DNA from: Methanolobus sp. WCC4
GTDB lineage: Archaea > Halobacteriota > Methanosarcinia > Methanosarcinales > Methanosarcinaceae
Length of the DNA: 64,000 bases
Assembly (NCBI RefSeq): GCF_038022665.1
Contig: NZ_CP150629.1
Coordinates: 2,524,480-2,588,479, forward strand
Direction of reading: 5' to 3'
The notes under the pieces were generated by a model. It made no database searches. It was not told the DNA's origin and saw only the letters and a list, made by a program, of their open reading frames with translations. The translations under genes were made by a program, and so were the position numbers. Below, piece after piece: positions 33,555 to 43,484 of the stretch (within the stretch, counting starts at the first letter, position 1; each line of letters begins with the position of its first letter).

Positions 33555-36146
33555 TTATCTCACGATCACAACAGGGACACCATTGATGTCAAGTACATCC
33601 ACGGCCCTTCCTGCTGAGACGACTTCCTTCTCGATATCAACACATTCAGGATCAAGCTCAAGCATATCACCATTCACCTTAACGGTGATCTTGCCATTTG
33701 CGATCTCATCAGCGATCTTCTTCGGATTCTCCTCTGTCAGAGCATTGATGATGTCCTTTGCCTGTCCCCTGAACTTAGGACCAATGACACCCATATTGGG
33801 CTTGACATTGACAGGAACATGCTCGAAATCAGGCTCACCTGCAATAACCTCTACAGGAGAGTTGGTTGCACCCAGTACATCGGTTATGTCTGCGAGCGTG
33901 CCATATATCTCGATCTTCTCAAGGGGAGCGTTGAGTGCCATGCCATGCTCGGACTTATATCTCCTTACACTGCTGGCAATGTCCTTAATGAACTCACCTG
34001 ATGCCTCGATATCAGAATTGATGAGAGACTCTGAAGACTGTGGCCATGACTGTACGTGTACACTGCCTTCACCTATACGGGAGAACATCTCCTCTGCAAA
34101 GAACGGAGCGAATGGTGCAAGCATACGGGAAAGAGCATCGATAGCAACATGCAATGTGTATCTTGCAGCCTTCTTCCCGGCTTCATCATCACCATAGAGA
34201 CGTGCCTTTACAAGCTCGATATAGTTGTCCGCAAGGACATCCCATGTGAATCCTCTTACAGCTTTGAAAGTCTCATCGAACTGGTAGGCTTCCATTGAGT
34301 CCGTTACTGAACTGATAAGCCTGTTAAGGTTACTGAGCAGCCACCTGTCAACGATCTTCAGCTCGTCAACATCCATTTCGCTGTGCTCATATTCCTCAAG
34401 ATGGGACATACTGAACCTGTAGATACTCCACATCTTTGCGAAGAACCGGGATGCTGAAACCACATCCTTCCAGCGGAACATCACATCGGAACCTGGTGAA
34501 CCTCCAATTGCAGCCCACTGCCTGAATGAGTCAGCACTGTAATCCTTGATGACCTCTTCCGGTGAGATGACATTACCAAGTGACTTGCTCATCTTGTGTC
34601 CATCCTCACCAAGTACCATACCATTGATCAGTATGGAATCCCATGGCCTCTTGCCCTGTATCGCCATGGAACGCAGTATTGTGTAGAAAGCCCATGTCCT
34701 GATGATATCATGTCCCTGCGGACGGAGCTGTGTTGGGAGTCTCATCTCGTGGTCTGTGAGCCATCCTGATACATGGAGTGCGGTAATGGATGAGTCCATC
34801 CATGTGTCGAGAACGTCCTCTTCTGCCTCGAACTCAGTACATCCACAGTTACAGGCTTCCGGTGGCTGCTGTGTTGTCGGGTCGATAGGCATCCATTCTT
34901 CCTTTGCCACCATTACCTCGCCACAGTCCTTACAGTACCATACAGGGATCGGGGTTGCGAAAAGCCTCTGGCGGGATATACACCAGTCCCATTCCATGGT
35001 GTTGTTCCAGTTATCGAGTCTGACCTTCATGTACTCAGGTAGCCACTCGATCTCATTTGCAGCCTTTGCGATCTCTTCATTATCGATCTTTATGAACCAC
35101 TGGCGTTCGGAAAGGATCTCAATAGGAGTGTCACATCTCCAGCACTTACCGACATTCTGCTCAAGTGGCTTCTGTTCGAACAGATAACCTTCTGCTTCAA
35201 GGTCATTGATGATCGCCTGCTTACATTCAGGAATGGTCATTCCTTCGTATTTACCGGCAATTGCGGTCATCAGACCGTTCTTGTCAATGGCCTTTCGTAG
35301 TGGAAGACCGTGTTCTATCCACCATCTGACATCCTGCTTGTCACCGAAGGTACAGATCATAACGACACCTGTACCAAATGCAGGATCGACATCCTTGTCG
35401 CCAATGACCTTGACATCATGACCGAAAAGAGGGACCTTTACAGTTGAGCCGAGATTCTCCTTGTAGCGGTCATCCTCAGGATTGATAGCAACAGCAACAC
35501 ATGCTGCAAGTAATTCCGGTCTTGATGTGGCTATCTGAAGACCATCGAAATGCAGGTAGTTGAGCTTTGTCTCCCTTGAATCGTATTCCACTTCTGCAAA
35601 GGCAATTGCTGTTTCACATCTTGGACACCAGTTCACAGGGTGCTCGGACTGGTAGAGACGGTCCATGTCATACATCTTCCTGAAAGACCTCTGGGTCTTG
35701 GAATAGTACTCAGGCTCCATTGTCACGAACTCATTGCTCCAGTCTGTGGAAAAACCGAGATTCAGCATGGTCTGTCTCATCTTCTCGATGTTACCGACTG
35801 TAAGCTCATGGCACATCCTCCTGAACTCTTCTCTTGGAACCTCGTTCTTGGTTATACCATGGATCTCCTCTACCTTTACCTCAGTAGGAAGACCGTGGCA
35901 GTCCCAGCCCTGTGGGAACATCACATTGTATCCGCACATGCGCTTGTATCTTGCAACGAAATCTATGTAACACCAGTTAAGGGAGTTACCGATATGGAAA
36001 TTTCCTGTAGGATATGGAGGAGGAGTATCGATTATGTACTGGGGTCTGCTGTTATCTTTCCAGTCAAAGTGATACATGGACATATCCCATGAATCGCGCC
36101 ATTTAGGCTCTATGATATGTGGGTCATATTCTTTAGGAATGGTCAT
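33555..36146 (-). CDS. valS: Valyl-tRNA synthetase
   Basis: The 863-residue class I synthetase has the HIGH-type motif [16 protein letters not shown] (about 41), the editing domain, KMSKSLGN (about 526), an anticodon-binding domain and a short C-terminal region. Cys pairs (CKDC, CNCGC) form an inserted zinc site near residue 415. GGAG is nine bases before the ATG. The gene stands alone with its own promoter region. Confidence 0.97.
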   Translation of the reverse strand: MTIPKEYDPHIIEPKWRDSWDMSMYHFDWKDNSRPQYIIDTPPPYPTGNFHIGNSLNWCYIDFVARYKRMCGYNVMFPQGWDCHGLPTEVKVEEIHGITKNEVPREEFRRMCHELTVGNIEKMRQTMLNLGFSTDWSNEFVTMEPEYYSKTQRSFRKMYDMDRLYQSEHPVNWCPRCETAIAFAEVEYDSRETKLNYLHFDGLQIATSRPELLAACVAVAINPEDDRYKENLGSTVKVPLFGHDVKVIGDKDVDPAFGTGVVMICTFGDKQDVRWWIEHGLPLRKAIDKNGLMTAIAGKYEGMTIPECKQAIINDLEAEGYLFEQKPLEQNVGKCWRCDTPIEILSERQWFIKIDNEEIAKAANEIEWLPEYMKVRLDNWNNTMEWDWCISRQRLFATPIPVWYCKDCGEVMVAKEEWMPIDPTTQQPPEACNCGCTEFEAEEDVLDTWMDSSITALHVSGWLTDHEMRLPTQLRPQGHDIIRTWAFYTILRSMAIQGKRPWDSILINGMVLGEDGHKMSKSLGNVISPEEVIKDYSADSFRQWAAIGGSPGSDVMFRWKDVVSASRFFAKMWSIYRFSMSHLEEYEHSEMDVDELKIVDRWLLSNLNRLISSVTDSMEAYQFDETFKAVRGFTWDVLADNYIELVKARLYGDDEAGKKAARYTLHVAIDALSRMLAPFAPFFAEEMFSRIGEGSVHVQSWPQSSESLINSDIEASGEFIKDIASSVRRYKSEHGMALNAPLEKIEIYGTLADITDVLGATNSPVEVIAGEPDFEHVPVNVKPNMGVIGPKFRGQAKDIINALTEENPKKIADEIANGKITVKVNGDMLELDPECVDIEKEVVSAGRAVDVLDINGVPVVIVR

Positions 36147-36682
36147 TGTGACTCTCCGGTCAATGTGATCAGTTAATATTAGTATTAGGATCGGATCATA
36201 GTGGTCGTGTTTTTTATCCTAAGTGGTGTAAGATTATTTAAATTATCTGGTTAAGAACAGGATGAGATCCGGCAGGACACAAATGGAATACAGTAATGGG
36301 ATGTTCCTGCGAAATTCAACATTAGAGGCTGCCCCTGCACAAAGGACCATCCTGGAGAAAGACCAATACCTGACAAAAGGTCATTGGTGTACGATAGAAA
36401 GCAAACTTTTTCCTTACGAATGGATGATAATACCACCCGGAATATATGCGTTCTTTTGCCAGGCGACGTGCAGGTGGACGAGCCGGCTGTTGGAGGGAGT
36501 ATCTGGTATATCAAGTTTACTATTCCATCCTCATAAAAGACACATATACAATAAAGGCAGAATGAAGACAGTACTTCCCCATTTTCAATATTGATAGCAG
36601 GAAACCGAAAACACTTTATACAAATCTATACCATTTTAGAAAGGGGAGGCAGAGACGAGTGATCGTCGAGGTGAGGTGAACA
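36147..36682. other. 536-bp intergenic region between valS and the oxidative-stress genes
   Basis: The two genes diverge here. A 110-codon plus-strand frame (36262-36594) and an 87-codon frame opposite it have no recognisable motif and no good ribosome site, and I do not call either. A TATA-like ACTTTATA at 36612-36619 fits the promoter for the DsrE-like gene, giving a leader of about 40 bases. GGTGAGGTGA precedes that gene's ATG. Confidence 0.6.
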
Positions 36683-37033
36683 ATGATCAGGAAAGTAGCT
36701 GTTTTTGCATTTAACGGAGAAGAGATGTGTTTCATCCATTCCCTGATGAATGCACTTGACATGAAAGAGAAAGGCTATGATGTAAAACTGGTGATAGAAG
36801 GTTCTGCGACCCGTCTTGTGAAAGAAGCAGAGAATGAGAAACGACCCTTTACCAGCCTTTACGAAAAAGCAAAGGATGCAGGACTTATAGACTGTGTCTG
36901 CAGAGCATGTGCAACCAAAATGGAAAGTCTTGAAAGTGCAAAGCAGCAGGAACTACCATTATGTGATGAGATGTTCGGACACCCCAGCATGGCAAGATAT
37001 ATGGATGACGGCTATGAGATCATCGTGGTCTGA
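36683..37033 (+). CDS. DsrE/DsrF-like protein
   Basis: The 116-residue protein has the DsrE fold (VAVFAFNGEEMCFIHSLMNA at the start, later YDVKLVIEGSAT) and three cysteines in VCRACATKM near 74 that match the usual site of sulfur-carrier Cys residues in this family. It may relay persulfide sulfur or sense redox state. The ferritin gene starts 27 bases after it and superoxide reductase follows, so a stress-related role is suggested by context only. Confidence 0.8.
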   Translation: MIRKVAVFAFNGEEMCFIHSLMNALDMKEKGYDVKLVIEGSATRLVKEAENEKRPFTSLYEKAKDAGLIDCVCRACATKMESLESAKQQELPLCDEMFGHPSMARYMDDGYEIIVV

Positions 37034-37060
37034 TCACCAAAACAACAATGGAGGAATAAA

Positions 37061-37573
37061 ATGATAAGTGAGAAGATGACAGAAGCCCTTAACGGGCAGA
37101 TCAACAAAGAGATGTATTCTGCATACCTCTACATGGATATGTCAGCCCACTGTACCTATGTAGGACTTAATGGTTTTGCTAACTGGTTCATGGTACAGTA
37201 CCAGGAAGAGATGAGCCATGCAATGAAGATATACAACTACATTAACGATCAGGGTGAAAAGGTCATCCTTGATGCCATCGAGAAACCACCGGAAGACTTC
37301 GGTACTCCATTGGAGATGTTCGAGGCAACATTGGAACATGAACAGTTCATAACGAAGTCCATTCATGAACTGGTAGACCTTGCAAACGAAGAAAAGGACT
37401 ATGCAACCCAGATATTCCTCCAGTGGTTCGTAACAGAACAGATAGAGGAAGAAGCAAACGATAACGAACTGATAGCCAAGCTCAAACTTGTCGGAGAGGA
37501 CGGAAATGGTCTTTTCATGCTGGACAAGGAACTTGAAGTAAGGACATTCAAACCTCCTGCAGAAGAGGAATGA
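37061..37573 (+). CDS. ftn: Ferritin
   Basis: The 170-residue four-helix protein has the non-heme ferritin ligands: EMYSAYLYMDMSAHC near 17, EEMSHAMKIYNYI (about 49-62) and QWFVTEQIEEE (about 126-136). It oxidises ferrous iron at a diiron centre and stores it in a 24-mer shell. The length fits FtnA-type ferritins without a heme site. GGAGG is six bases upstream. Storage of free iron and removal of superoxide by the next gene are complementary. Confidence 0.93.
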   Translation: MISEKMTEALNGQINKEMYSAYLYMDMSAHCTYVGLNGFANWFMVQYQEEMSHAMKIYNYINDQGEKVILDAIEKPPEDFGTPLEMFEATLEHEQFITKSIHELVDLANEEKDYATQIFLQWFVTEQIEEEANDNELIAKLKLVGEDGNGLFMLDKELEVRTFKPPAEEE

Positions 37574-37601
37574 TCAATAGAAAGTAATAAAAGGTGAGAG
37601 T

Positions 37602-37952
37602 ATGGAATTCGGTGAAATACTTAAAGGAAAGGATGTCGAAGGTAAAGAGAAGCATGTCCCTGCAATAGACATCATCAGAGAACACGGACATGCAAAGGCT
37701 GATTATGTACGTGTGATCGTAGGAAAGGAAGTACCACATCCAAACACTGTGGAGCACCATATTGCATGGGTGGAACTCTATGGCACCACCAAAGAAGGAA
37801 AGGTCGTTAACTTTGGTAAGATGACATTTGAACCAGTATACACGGAGCCTACTGCCAGTTTCCACGTAAACAACATTGACGACTTCAAGTCATTCTGTGC
37901 ACTCGAATACTGCAACGTTCATGGTGTCTGGCAGAACTGCATAGAGGTTTGA
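37602..37952 (+). CDS. sor: Superoxide reductase (neelaredoxin type, class II)
   Basis: The 116-residue protein has the iron-centre ligands EKHVPAIDI, PNTVEHHIAWVEL and CALEYCNVHGVW (Cys, His), with no N-terminal desulforedoxin domain, so it is the single-iron form. It reduces superoxide to peroxide without making oxygen, which suits an anaerobe; electrons usually come from rubredoxin. It starts 28 bases after ferritin and is followed by a strong terminator at 37978-38004. Confidence 0.94.
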   Translation: MEFGEILKGKDVEGKEKHVPAIDIIREHGHAKADYVRVIVGKEVPHPNTVEHHIAWVELYGTTKEGKVVNFGKMTFEPVYTEPTASFHVNNIDDFKSFCALEYCNVHGVWQNCIEV

Positions 37953-37977
37953 GACAAATACTCGAAAATACATGTAT

Positions 37978-38004
37978 TGTGGCATCTGTTGCCACATCTT
38001 TTTT
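37978..38004 (+). terminator. Terminator after superoxide reductase
   Basis: TGTGGCA (37978-37984) pairs with TGCCACA (37990-37996) around TCTGT, and a TCTTTTTT run follows directly. The TATATG after it may belong to the promoter of the next small gene. Confidence 0.85.
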
Positions 38005-38070
38005 ATATGTGTTCATTTTCACCTCTACATAGTATAATACGATCCTGTGTAAAGTAAAGAGGTGAACTTC

Positions 38071-38172
38071 ATGTTGGTACAACTTGTAGCTAAATTAACA
38101 TTCCTTGCCCTGATAGCCGGGCTTTTGACATATACGCTGCTGACCTACATGGTCCCATACATGTCTACCTGA
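38071..38172 (+). CDS. 33-residue single-span membrane microprotein
   Basis: A short frame reads MLVQLVAKLTFLALIAGLLT followed by YTLLTYMVPYMST and a stop. Residues about 4-28 form a single membrane helix. AGAGGTGA ends five bases before the ATG, as good as the ribosome sites of the neighbouring real genes. TTTTTATATG at about 38001-38010 is a TATA candidate about 60 bases upstream. No family is recognised. The size and hydrophobicity resemble small subunits or regulators of membrane complexes. Confidence 0.65.
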   Translation: MLVQLVAKLTFLALIAGLLTYTLLTYMVPYMST

Positions 38173-38187
38173 GCAATAACAAAAAAA

Positions 38188-38208
38188 GAAGAAGAAGAAG
38201 AAGAAGAA
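38188..38208. repeat. (GAA)7 simple repeat
   Basis: Seven GAA units lie between the microprotein gene and the convergent ahbC stop, preceded by A7. On the minus strand this is a pyrimidine-rich tract after ahbC, which could help termination. Confidence 0.85.
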
Positions 38209-38215
38209 ATTGGGG

Positions 38216-39418
38216 TCACTCTGATCCTTCGTAACCTATCTCTTCCTTTGTCAGATAGCATGCCGGGTCATCCGCCCAGACATTACCATAGACAGACTCC
38301 GCTCTTACGCGGAAATTGCCATTACAGACATCGAACCACTTACATCTGGCACATCTGTCAGCGTTCTCCTTGATCAGAGGCTTACGATCCTTAAGACCTG
38401 CCATAAGCTCGTCACTGGTATCCTTCCATATCTCACTGAACTTACGGTCCTTTACATTACCAAAGGAGTAATGCCTCCAGAACTGGTCAGGGTGTACTGA
38501 ACCATCCCATGAGACACAACCAAAGCCGATACCTGTTGAATTGCCTCTGTTCATGTTCAGGAGTTCAAGTACCTCGGCAGCCCTTTCAGGGTCCTCTTTC
38601 AGAAGACGCAGGTAGATGTATGGACCATCACAGTGATTATCCACCGTAAGCACCTCTACCATCTTACCCTTACTATGGAGTTCCCTTGTCTTATCGATAA
38701 GAAGGTCAACTGTCTGACGACTTTCCTCAAGGGACAGATCCTCATTGATCATATCGGAACCACGGCCTGAATAGACCAGATGATAGAAACAGATACGAGG
38801 GATGTTCTCTTTTTCCATAAGGTCGAAGATCGCAGGGATGTCATGGACATTGTGCTTGTTTATCGTGAACCTGAGACCTACCTTGATACCTTCTTTCTGG
38901 CAATTGTGAAGACCCTGCATTGCCCTGTCAAAGGAACCTTCAATACCACGGAACTTATCATTCGTCTCACGCATTCCATCAATGGATATGCCAACGTAGG
39001 ACAGACCGATATCCTTTAGCTTCTTTGCTATCTCCTCTGTGATCATGGTACCGTTGGTGGAGATCACAGCCCTGATACCTTTTGAGGTCGCATAGCCCGC
39101 AAGTTCAGGAAGGTCCTTCCTCATCAGCGGCTCTCCGCCTGAGAACAGGATAACGGGTGTTCCGAAATCAGCAAGGTCATCTATGAGCGCCTTACCCTCC
39201 TCCAGGGTTAGCTCATTATCGTACTCAATATCCTTTGAATGCGCATAACAGTGAACACAGCGAAGGTTGCAGCGCTTGGTCACATTCCAGACTACAACGG
39301 GTTTTTTATCTTTTGAGAACTGGAGCAGGTGGGATGGGAGTTTCTTTGAATCACGCCCATAACGAAGAGCATCAGAAGGCTCCACGGTCCTGCAATAGAG
39401 TTTTGAAATTCCTATCAT
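38216..39418 (-). CDS. ahbC: Radical SAM/SPASM heme-biosynthesis enzyme, AhbC-like
   Basis: The 400-residue protein has the radical SAM motif CNLRCVHC (about 52-59), the SAM-binding GGEP (about 94) and a C-terminal SPASM region with CARCKWFDVC (about 368) binding a second cluster. It matches AhbC, which removes acetate side chains from didecarboxysiroheme to form iron-coproporphyrin III in the siroheme-dependent heme pathway. hemD and cobA on the same strand support a tetrapyrrole role. The start at 39418 is chosen for GGAG eight bases upstream. NirJ-type heme d1 enzymes and other SPASM peptide modifiers are close relatives, so AhbC is likely but not certain. Confidence 0.82.
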   Translation of the reverse strand: MIGISKLYCRTVEPSDALRYGRDSKKLPSHLLQFSKDKKPVVVWNVTKRCNLRCVHCYAHSKDIEYDNELTLEEGKALIDDLADFGTPVILFSGGEPLMRKDLPELAGYATSKGIRAVISTNGTMITEEIAKKLKDIGLSYVGISIDGMRETNDKFRGIEGSFDRAMQGLHNCQKEGIKVGLRFTINKHNVHDIPAIFDLMEKENIPRICFYHLVYSGRGSDMINEDLSLEESRQTVDLLIDKTRELHSKGKMVEVLTVDNHCDGPYIYLRLLKEDPERAAEVLELLNMNRGNSTGIGFGCVSWDGSVHPDQFWRHYSFGNVKDRKFSEIWKDTSDELMAGLKDRKPLIKENADRCARCKWFDVCNGNFRVRAESVYGNVWADDPACYLTKEEIGYEGSE

Positions 39419-39565
39419 GATCGGGACTCCGAAATAAAAGAATAGAAGCAATATGTAAAACTTGTTTTAGTATATGCGAACACCTATACCATCATCCTAT
39501 ATTATACTATGGTAGACAGGTAAATAATACTAAAATAGATATTAAAAGAGATGGTGAAGGAATGC

Positions 39566-40357
39566 TCATTCAAGCAATTCCTGAACCTTTTTGAGAATAT
39601 CCTCGAATGTGAACTTACCGGGTGTCACTGATACATTGACCCCGAAACTCTCGATAGTCCGGGCTGTCGGGATGCCTATTGCAGCAACAATAGAGTTGTT
39701 CATGACCTCAATTACCTCTTCTTTTGAGGACTGTTCCATAGCATATTCGAAGAAATTACGCACCATCATTGAACTTGTGAATGCGAAAACATCGATCTCA
39801 CCGGCAAGCGCTCTGGAAATAAATTCTTTCTGTTCCTTTCCTTCGGGTTTTGTCAGTGTGTAGACATTGGTCTCATGCACCTCGGCACCGCATTCCTTCA
39901 GACCCTTGAGGAGAAGAGGAGAACCGTAGGAGCTTCTGGCAGTGTCAATTATCTTGCCCTTTATATCAGGACAGAGGAATTCAACTATTCCTTCTGAACT
40001 ATAGACTCCGGGCATTCCGAGCACGTTGATGCCCAGTTCCTCCAGGGCCTTGCTGGTCGTAGGACCGATGGAGATCACCTTTGTGGCATTGAGGGCATCA
40101 ATGAAAGCATCCCTGTCCTCGATCTTGTCCAGAGTGAAGTCAATACCATTTGCACTTGTAAAGATAACATAGTCAGGAACCCCTGACATGACCCTCTCAA
40201 CAAACCCATCGAAGTATTCGTCCTTCATATCTGCAAGCTCGATCATGGGAACCGCAAGGGGGGAAAAGCCCATCTTCTTTGCCAGTGCAACTGAATCGTC
40301 CAGATAGCGTTCCGGACGCATGATCGCAAGTACGGGTTCTTTGACTTGTTCTGCCAC
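39566..40357 (-). CDS. hemD: Uroporphyrinogen-III synthase
   Basis: The 263-residue protein has the two-lobed HemD sequence, with YVIFTSANGIDFTLDKI (about 64-80) and FAFTSSMMVRNFFEYA (about 195), and VVAAIGIPTARTIESFG near the C-terminus. It closes hydroxymethylbilane to uroporphyrinogen III, precursor of heme, siroheme, F430 and cobamides. I take the GTG at 40357 as start, with GGGAG eight bases upstream; a GTG at 40366 overlaps that site. It follows cobA by 12 bases. Confidence 0.9.
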   Translation of the reverse strand: MAEQVKEPVLAIMRPERYLDDSVALAKKMGFSPLAVPMIELADMKDEYFDGFVERVMSGVPDYVIFTSANGIDFTLDKIEDRDAFIDALNATKVISIGPTTSKALEELGINVLGMPGVYSSEGIVEFLCPDIKGKIIDTARSSYGSPLLLKGLKECGAEVHETNVYTLTKPEGKEQKEFISRALAGEIDVFAFTSSMMVRNFFEYAMEQSSKEEVIEVMNNSIVAAIGIPTARTIESFGVNVSVTPGKFTFEDILKKVQELLE

Positions 40358-40369
40358 AGGTAACACTCC

Positions 40370-41137
40370 CTAATCAAAACTTGCAGGCGCCTGCTCGCCA
40401 AGTTCCTCGTGAAGTGTCACGACATCCCCTATTATTGTGATAGCAGGAGTCTTAACACCTCTTTCTTTTGCAACTTCGGCAATGTTCTCAAGAACACCAA
40501 CGGTCACACGCTGATCAGGTCTTGTGCCTCTCTCGATAAGTGCCACCGGGGTCTTAGGGTCCTTTCCGAACCTCATGAGCTCACCGACATTCCTGCCGAG
40601 CATCTTGACACCCATGAATATGACAATGGTACCATCGAACTTTGCAAGGGTCTCCCAGTCAAGAGCACTTTCCTCTTTTGTGGGATCCTCATGACCTGTT
40701 ATGAACGTGACCATGGAAGCATGGTCCCTGTGGGTAACTGGTATGCCTGCATATGCAGGAACAGCTACTGCGGATGTAATGCCCGGTACGACCTCGAACT
40801 CGACACCTTCGGCCATAAGTTCCTGAGCCTCTTCACCGCCACGACCGAACATGTATGGGTCTCCGCCCTTAAGGCGCACTACATTCTTTCCTTCCTTGGC
40901 CTTCTGAACGATAACGGCATTGATCTCATCCTGAGTGAGTGTATGGTCCCCCGCATGTTTACCTGCATCGATCTTCTCCGTGCTCTGAGGAATGGAATCG
41001 ATTATAGCCTTTCCCGGAAGCTGATCATACACGACAACCTCAGCAGTATCCAGCAGACGGCGTGCTTTGAGCGTTAATAGTTCCGGGTCACCCGGGCCTG
41101 AACCAACCAAATAGACTTTACCATATTTCTGGGACAT
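40370..41137 (-). CDS. cobA: Uroporphyrinogen-III C-methyltransferase
   Basis: The 255-residue protein starts with YGKVYLVGSGPGDPELLTLKA and contains VVRLKGGDPYMFGRGGEEA (about 83-101) and VVPGITSAVAVPAYAGIPVTHR, the SUMT signature. It adds two methyl groups from S-adenosylmethionine to make precorrin-2, the branch point to siroheme/heme, F430 and cobamides. It has no fused HemD or siroheme synthase domain. hemD follows directly, and ahbC lies downstream on the same strand. Confidence 0.95.
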   Translation of the reverse strand: MSQKYGKVYLVGSGPGDPELLTLKARRLLDTAEVVVYDQLPGKAIIDSIPQSTEKIDAGKHAGDHTLTQDEINAVIVQKAKEGKNVVRLKGGDPYMFGRGGEEAQELMAEGVEFEVVPGITSAVAVPAYAGIPVTHRDHASMVTFITGHEDPTKEESALDWETLAKFDGTIVIFMGVKMLGRNVGELMRFGKDPKTPVALIERGTRPDQRVTVGVLENIAEVAKERGVKTPAITIIGDVVTLHEELGEQAPASFD

Positions 41138-41369
41138 GTTAGTGAGATCCTGTTTATCTTTTTTAGAATGGTAATGAACTTACCAACTTATAAATATGCA
41201 TCGTCCCGAATTACGCACCAGAACAAGATAACTTTATCTGTAAAATAAAAGCAAAGCTGCTTAAGTGGAAATATAAGGAAAGTGTTGATATGCCTATCAA
41301 TTTACTTTATTTAAATAAAAAGTAGTGCCGTACCTCTATTGATACCGCACCGATCCAACCCGTTAGAAC

Positions 41370-41768
41370 CTATTTCTTGCTCAATATATAGAACAGCATT
41401 TCCTTGTTCAATTTCCCTTCACGTTCCAGTTTATTGACTATATCCTCATCAGACATTCCTTCAGACTTAAGCTCCTTTATCTTGTCAAGCAATGCAGGTG
41501 CGATACTATAGTACTCATTAATATCTTTCCTGTGGCCCCACACATCACCCTCGATAAGCTTGATATTCTGCATGGTCATGAACATCTCGATGGACTTAGA
41601 GACGGTACGCCTGTAAGAACTCGGGATCTGGATAACTTCCACTTTAGGACAGGTCTGGACAAGTGCAAATATATCCTTGTTCGATGGTCTGAATGCAAGA
41701 TGGATGACCTTCTCATTTGGATTCAAATGAGGTATCTCCTCTCGCGAACTTACAACTCTTATTTTCAT
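41370..41768 (-). CDS. DUF1699-family protein
   Basis: The 132-residue protein, MKIRVVSSREEIPHLNPNEK at the start, has RPSNKDIFALVQTCPKVEVIQIPSSYRRT and a C-terminal helical part that ends EMLFYILSKK. It matches the methanogen-centred DUF1699 family as I recall it. A SpoIIE/leucine-repeat-like N-terminal fold and a small helical DNA-binding-like end are possible, but no function is established. GGAGGTGAGGGAGACTT before the ATG holds two ribosome-site-like motifs. Confidence 0.7.
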   Translation of the reverse strand: MKIRVVSSREEIPHLNPNEKVIHLAFRPSNKDIFALVQTCPKVEVIQIPSSYRRTVSKSIEMFMTMQNIKLIEGDVWGHRKDINEYYSIAPALLDKIKELKSEGMSDEDIVNKLEREGKLNKEMLFYILSKK

Positions 41769-41871
41769 AAGTCTCCCTCACCTCCGATTAACTGAGAACT
41801 TATTAAAATAATGTATGTATTCACCTATTAAATAATTACCGATTTATAGCCTAAAAAAGTAAAAGGGTATT

Positions 41872-43152
41872 CTACTCGAATCTGGTTCTCACAGAATCAG
41901 CATGCGCCTGCAGACCTTCCTTTTCAGCCAGCGAGATGACAGGTCCTTTCAATGTCTCAAGGCCCTTCTTGCTTATTCTCTGTATGCTTGCGGATTTCAT
42001 GAAATGGGCAAGGTTCAATCCGGAATATAGTCTGGCGTAACCGGCTGTAGGCAGAACGTGATTGGTACCTGATGCATAATCACCTACCGGGACCGGAGCA
42101 TAGTTGCCCACGAATATGGAACCTGCATGTTCTATACCCTCAAGGACTGCATCCTCATCCTCCACCATTATCTCAAGGTGCTCCGGGGCAAACTCATTGG
42201 AAAAAGTGATGCATTCATCCATGGAATCGACTACCAGTATTGCGGCGTTCTCAAGTGAAGTATTGACGATCTCAGTCCTGAGGGTTTCCTTTGCCTGCTT
42301 CAATACCTCAGCCTTTACGTCTTCTGCAAGCTCCTCAGATGTCGTTACGATCACAGAGACCGCATTAGGATCATGTTCCGCCTGAGCGATCATATCCGAT
42401 GCCGCCATCCTCGCATTACAGGAATCATCGGCAATGATAAGCACCTCGCTGGGGCCTGCCGGGAAGTCGATCTCAGCCATGTCCCTTACCTGCATCTTTG
42501 CAGAGGTTACAAAGACATTGCCCGGACCTACTATCTTGTCAACCTTCATTACAGTTTCAGTACCATAGGCCATACCGGCAACTGCCTGCACACCACCCAC
42601 CTTATATACGTGGTCTGCACCAGCCACCTTTGCTGCCGCGAGCGTCAGAGGATTGACCTTCCCATCCTTGCCAGGTGGTGTGCACATGACCACGTTCTTA
42701 ACGCCCGCAACCTTTGCAGGCACTATGGTCATAAGGGCCGTGGAAGGGTATGATGCCCTGCCACCCGGAACATATGCCCCCACACTCTCAAGTGCGGTGA
42801 ACTTCTGCCCCAGCTCGATCCCAGGGGACACCTCAATGAACCAGATCCTCTGAGGCATCTGAGCCTCATGGAACTTCCTGATGTTAGCAGCAGCAAACTC
42901 CAGGTTTGCCAGGAGTTCAGGGTCAATGCTCTTTGCAGCCTCATCTATCTCATCCTTTGAGACCTCGATAGCTTCGATATCGGCACCATCGAACTTCCGG
43001 GTATATTCACGCAGGGCTGCATCCCCATTATGCTTTACATCATTAAGGATCCCTGCAACCGTTTCTTCAACATCTGCAAGGTCCCCGCCACCACGGCCGA
43101 TCAGTTTGTTCCTTTCTTCATCGGTAAGTTCGGATAGTTTCTTGTAAAGCAT
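41872..43152 (-). CDS. hisD: Histidinol dehydrogenase
   Basis: The 426-residue protein has the HisD stretches [20 protein letters not shown] (about 119), [24 protein letters not shown] with catalytic His, and [13 protein letters not shown]. It performs the last two steps of histidine synthesis with NAD and zinc. GGGG lies eight bases before the ATG. No other his gene is adjacent, and a MITE-like repeat is found just upstream. Confidence 0.96.
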   Translation of the reverse strand: MLYKKLSELTDEERNKLIGRGGGDLADVEETVAGILNDVKHNGDAALREYTRKFDGADIEAIEVSKDEIDEAAKSIDPELLANLEFAAANIRKFHEAQMPQRIWFIEVSPGIELGQKFTALESVGAYVPGGRASYPSTALMTIVPAKVAGVKNVVMCTPPGKDGKVNPLTLAAAKVAGADHVYKVGGVQAVAGMAYGTETVMKVDKIVGPGNVFVTSAKMQVRDMAEIDFPAGPSEVLIIADDSCNARMAASDMIAQAEHDPNAVSVIVTTSEELAEDVKAEVLKQAKETLRTEIVNTSLENAAILVVDSMDECITFSNEFAPEHLEIMVEDEDAVLEGIEHAGSIFVGNYAPVPVGDYASGTNHVLPTAGYARLYSGLNLAHFMKSASIQRISKKGLETLKGPVISLAEKEGLQAHADSVRTRFE

Positions 43153-43303
43153 GTTATTTCCCCTGAAGGTCTGTAGAATTGTGATATGATAATGTTGATC
43201 AAGAATGTATTACTAAATGATTATGAATATTTCCTGATGCTTATACCTGTTCATCATATATAACGCTTAGAACGACTCTGGCTAAATACGCATATAATTA
43301 GTA

Positions 43304-43415
43304 AACCACAGATGAACACAGATAGAATTACTGTTATCTGTGTGACCTGCTGAAAGAAAGTTCAGCAGGCATCCAACTCCAAAGGAGATGGATGTATCTG
43401 TGTTTATCTGCGGTT
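43304..43415. repeat. MITE-like intergenic repeat with 20-bp imperfect ends and central hairpin
   Basis: AACCACAGATGAACACAGAT (43304-43323) and its near-perfect complement at 43396-43415 (two mismatches) flank a perfect 9-bp hairpin, CCTGCTGAA/TTCAGCAGG at 43346-43369 with loop AGAAAG. The ends match a short intergenic repeat family that I recall from several prokaryotic genomes. The element carries no gene. It lies between hisD and the hel308 fusion. Confidence 0.65.
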
Positions 43416-43484
43416 CTATCAAAATTTGATTAACTGGAATATCCTACAAAGACTTTAGAACAAAGAGCTAAAAAGAGAAAGGGT

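Noticed and set aside
36262-36594. 110-codon ORF in the valS-DsrE gap
   Set aside because: No motif, no convincing ribosome site, a competing frame on the other strand; may be chance or remnant, so not called.
38188-38208. (GAA)7 as a CRISPR-like or regulatory repeat
   Set aside because: Simple trinucleotide run without spacers; no CRISPR array or cas gene is seen anywhere in the window.
43346-43369. CCTGCTGAA hairpin as the hisD promoter operator
   Set aside because: It is nested in the centre of a larger inverted-repeat element and lies about 200 bases from hisD, so an element structure explains it better.
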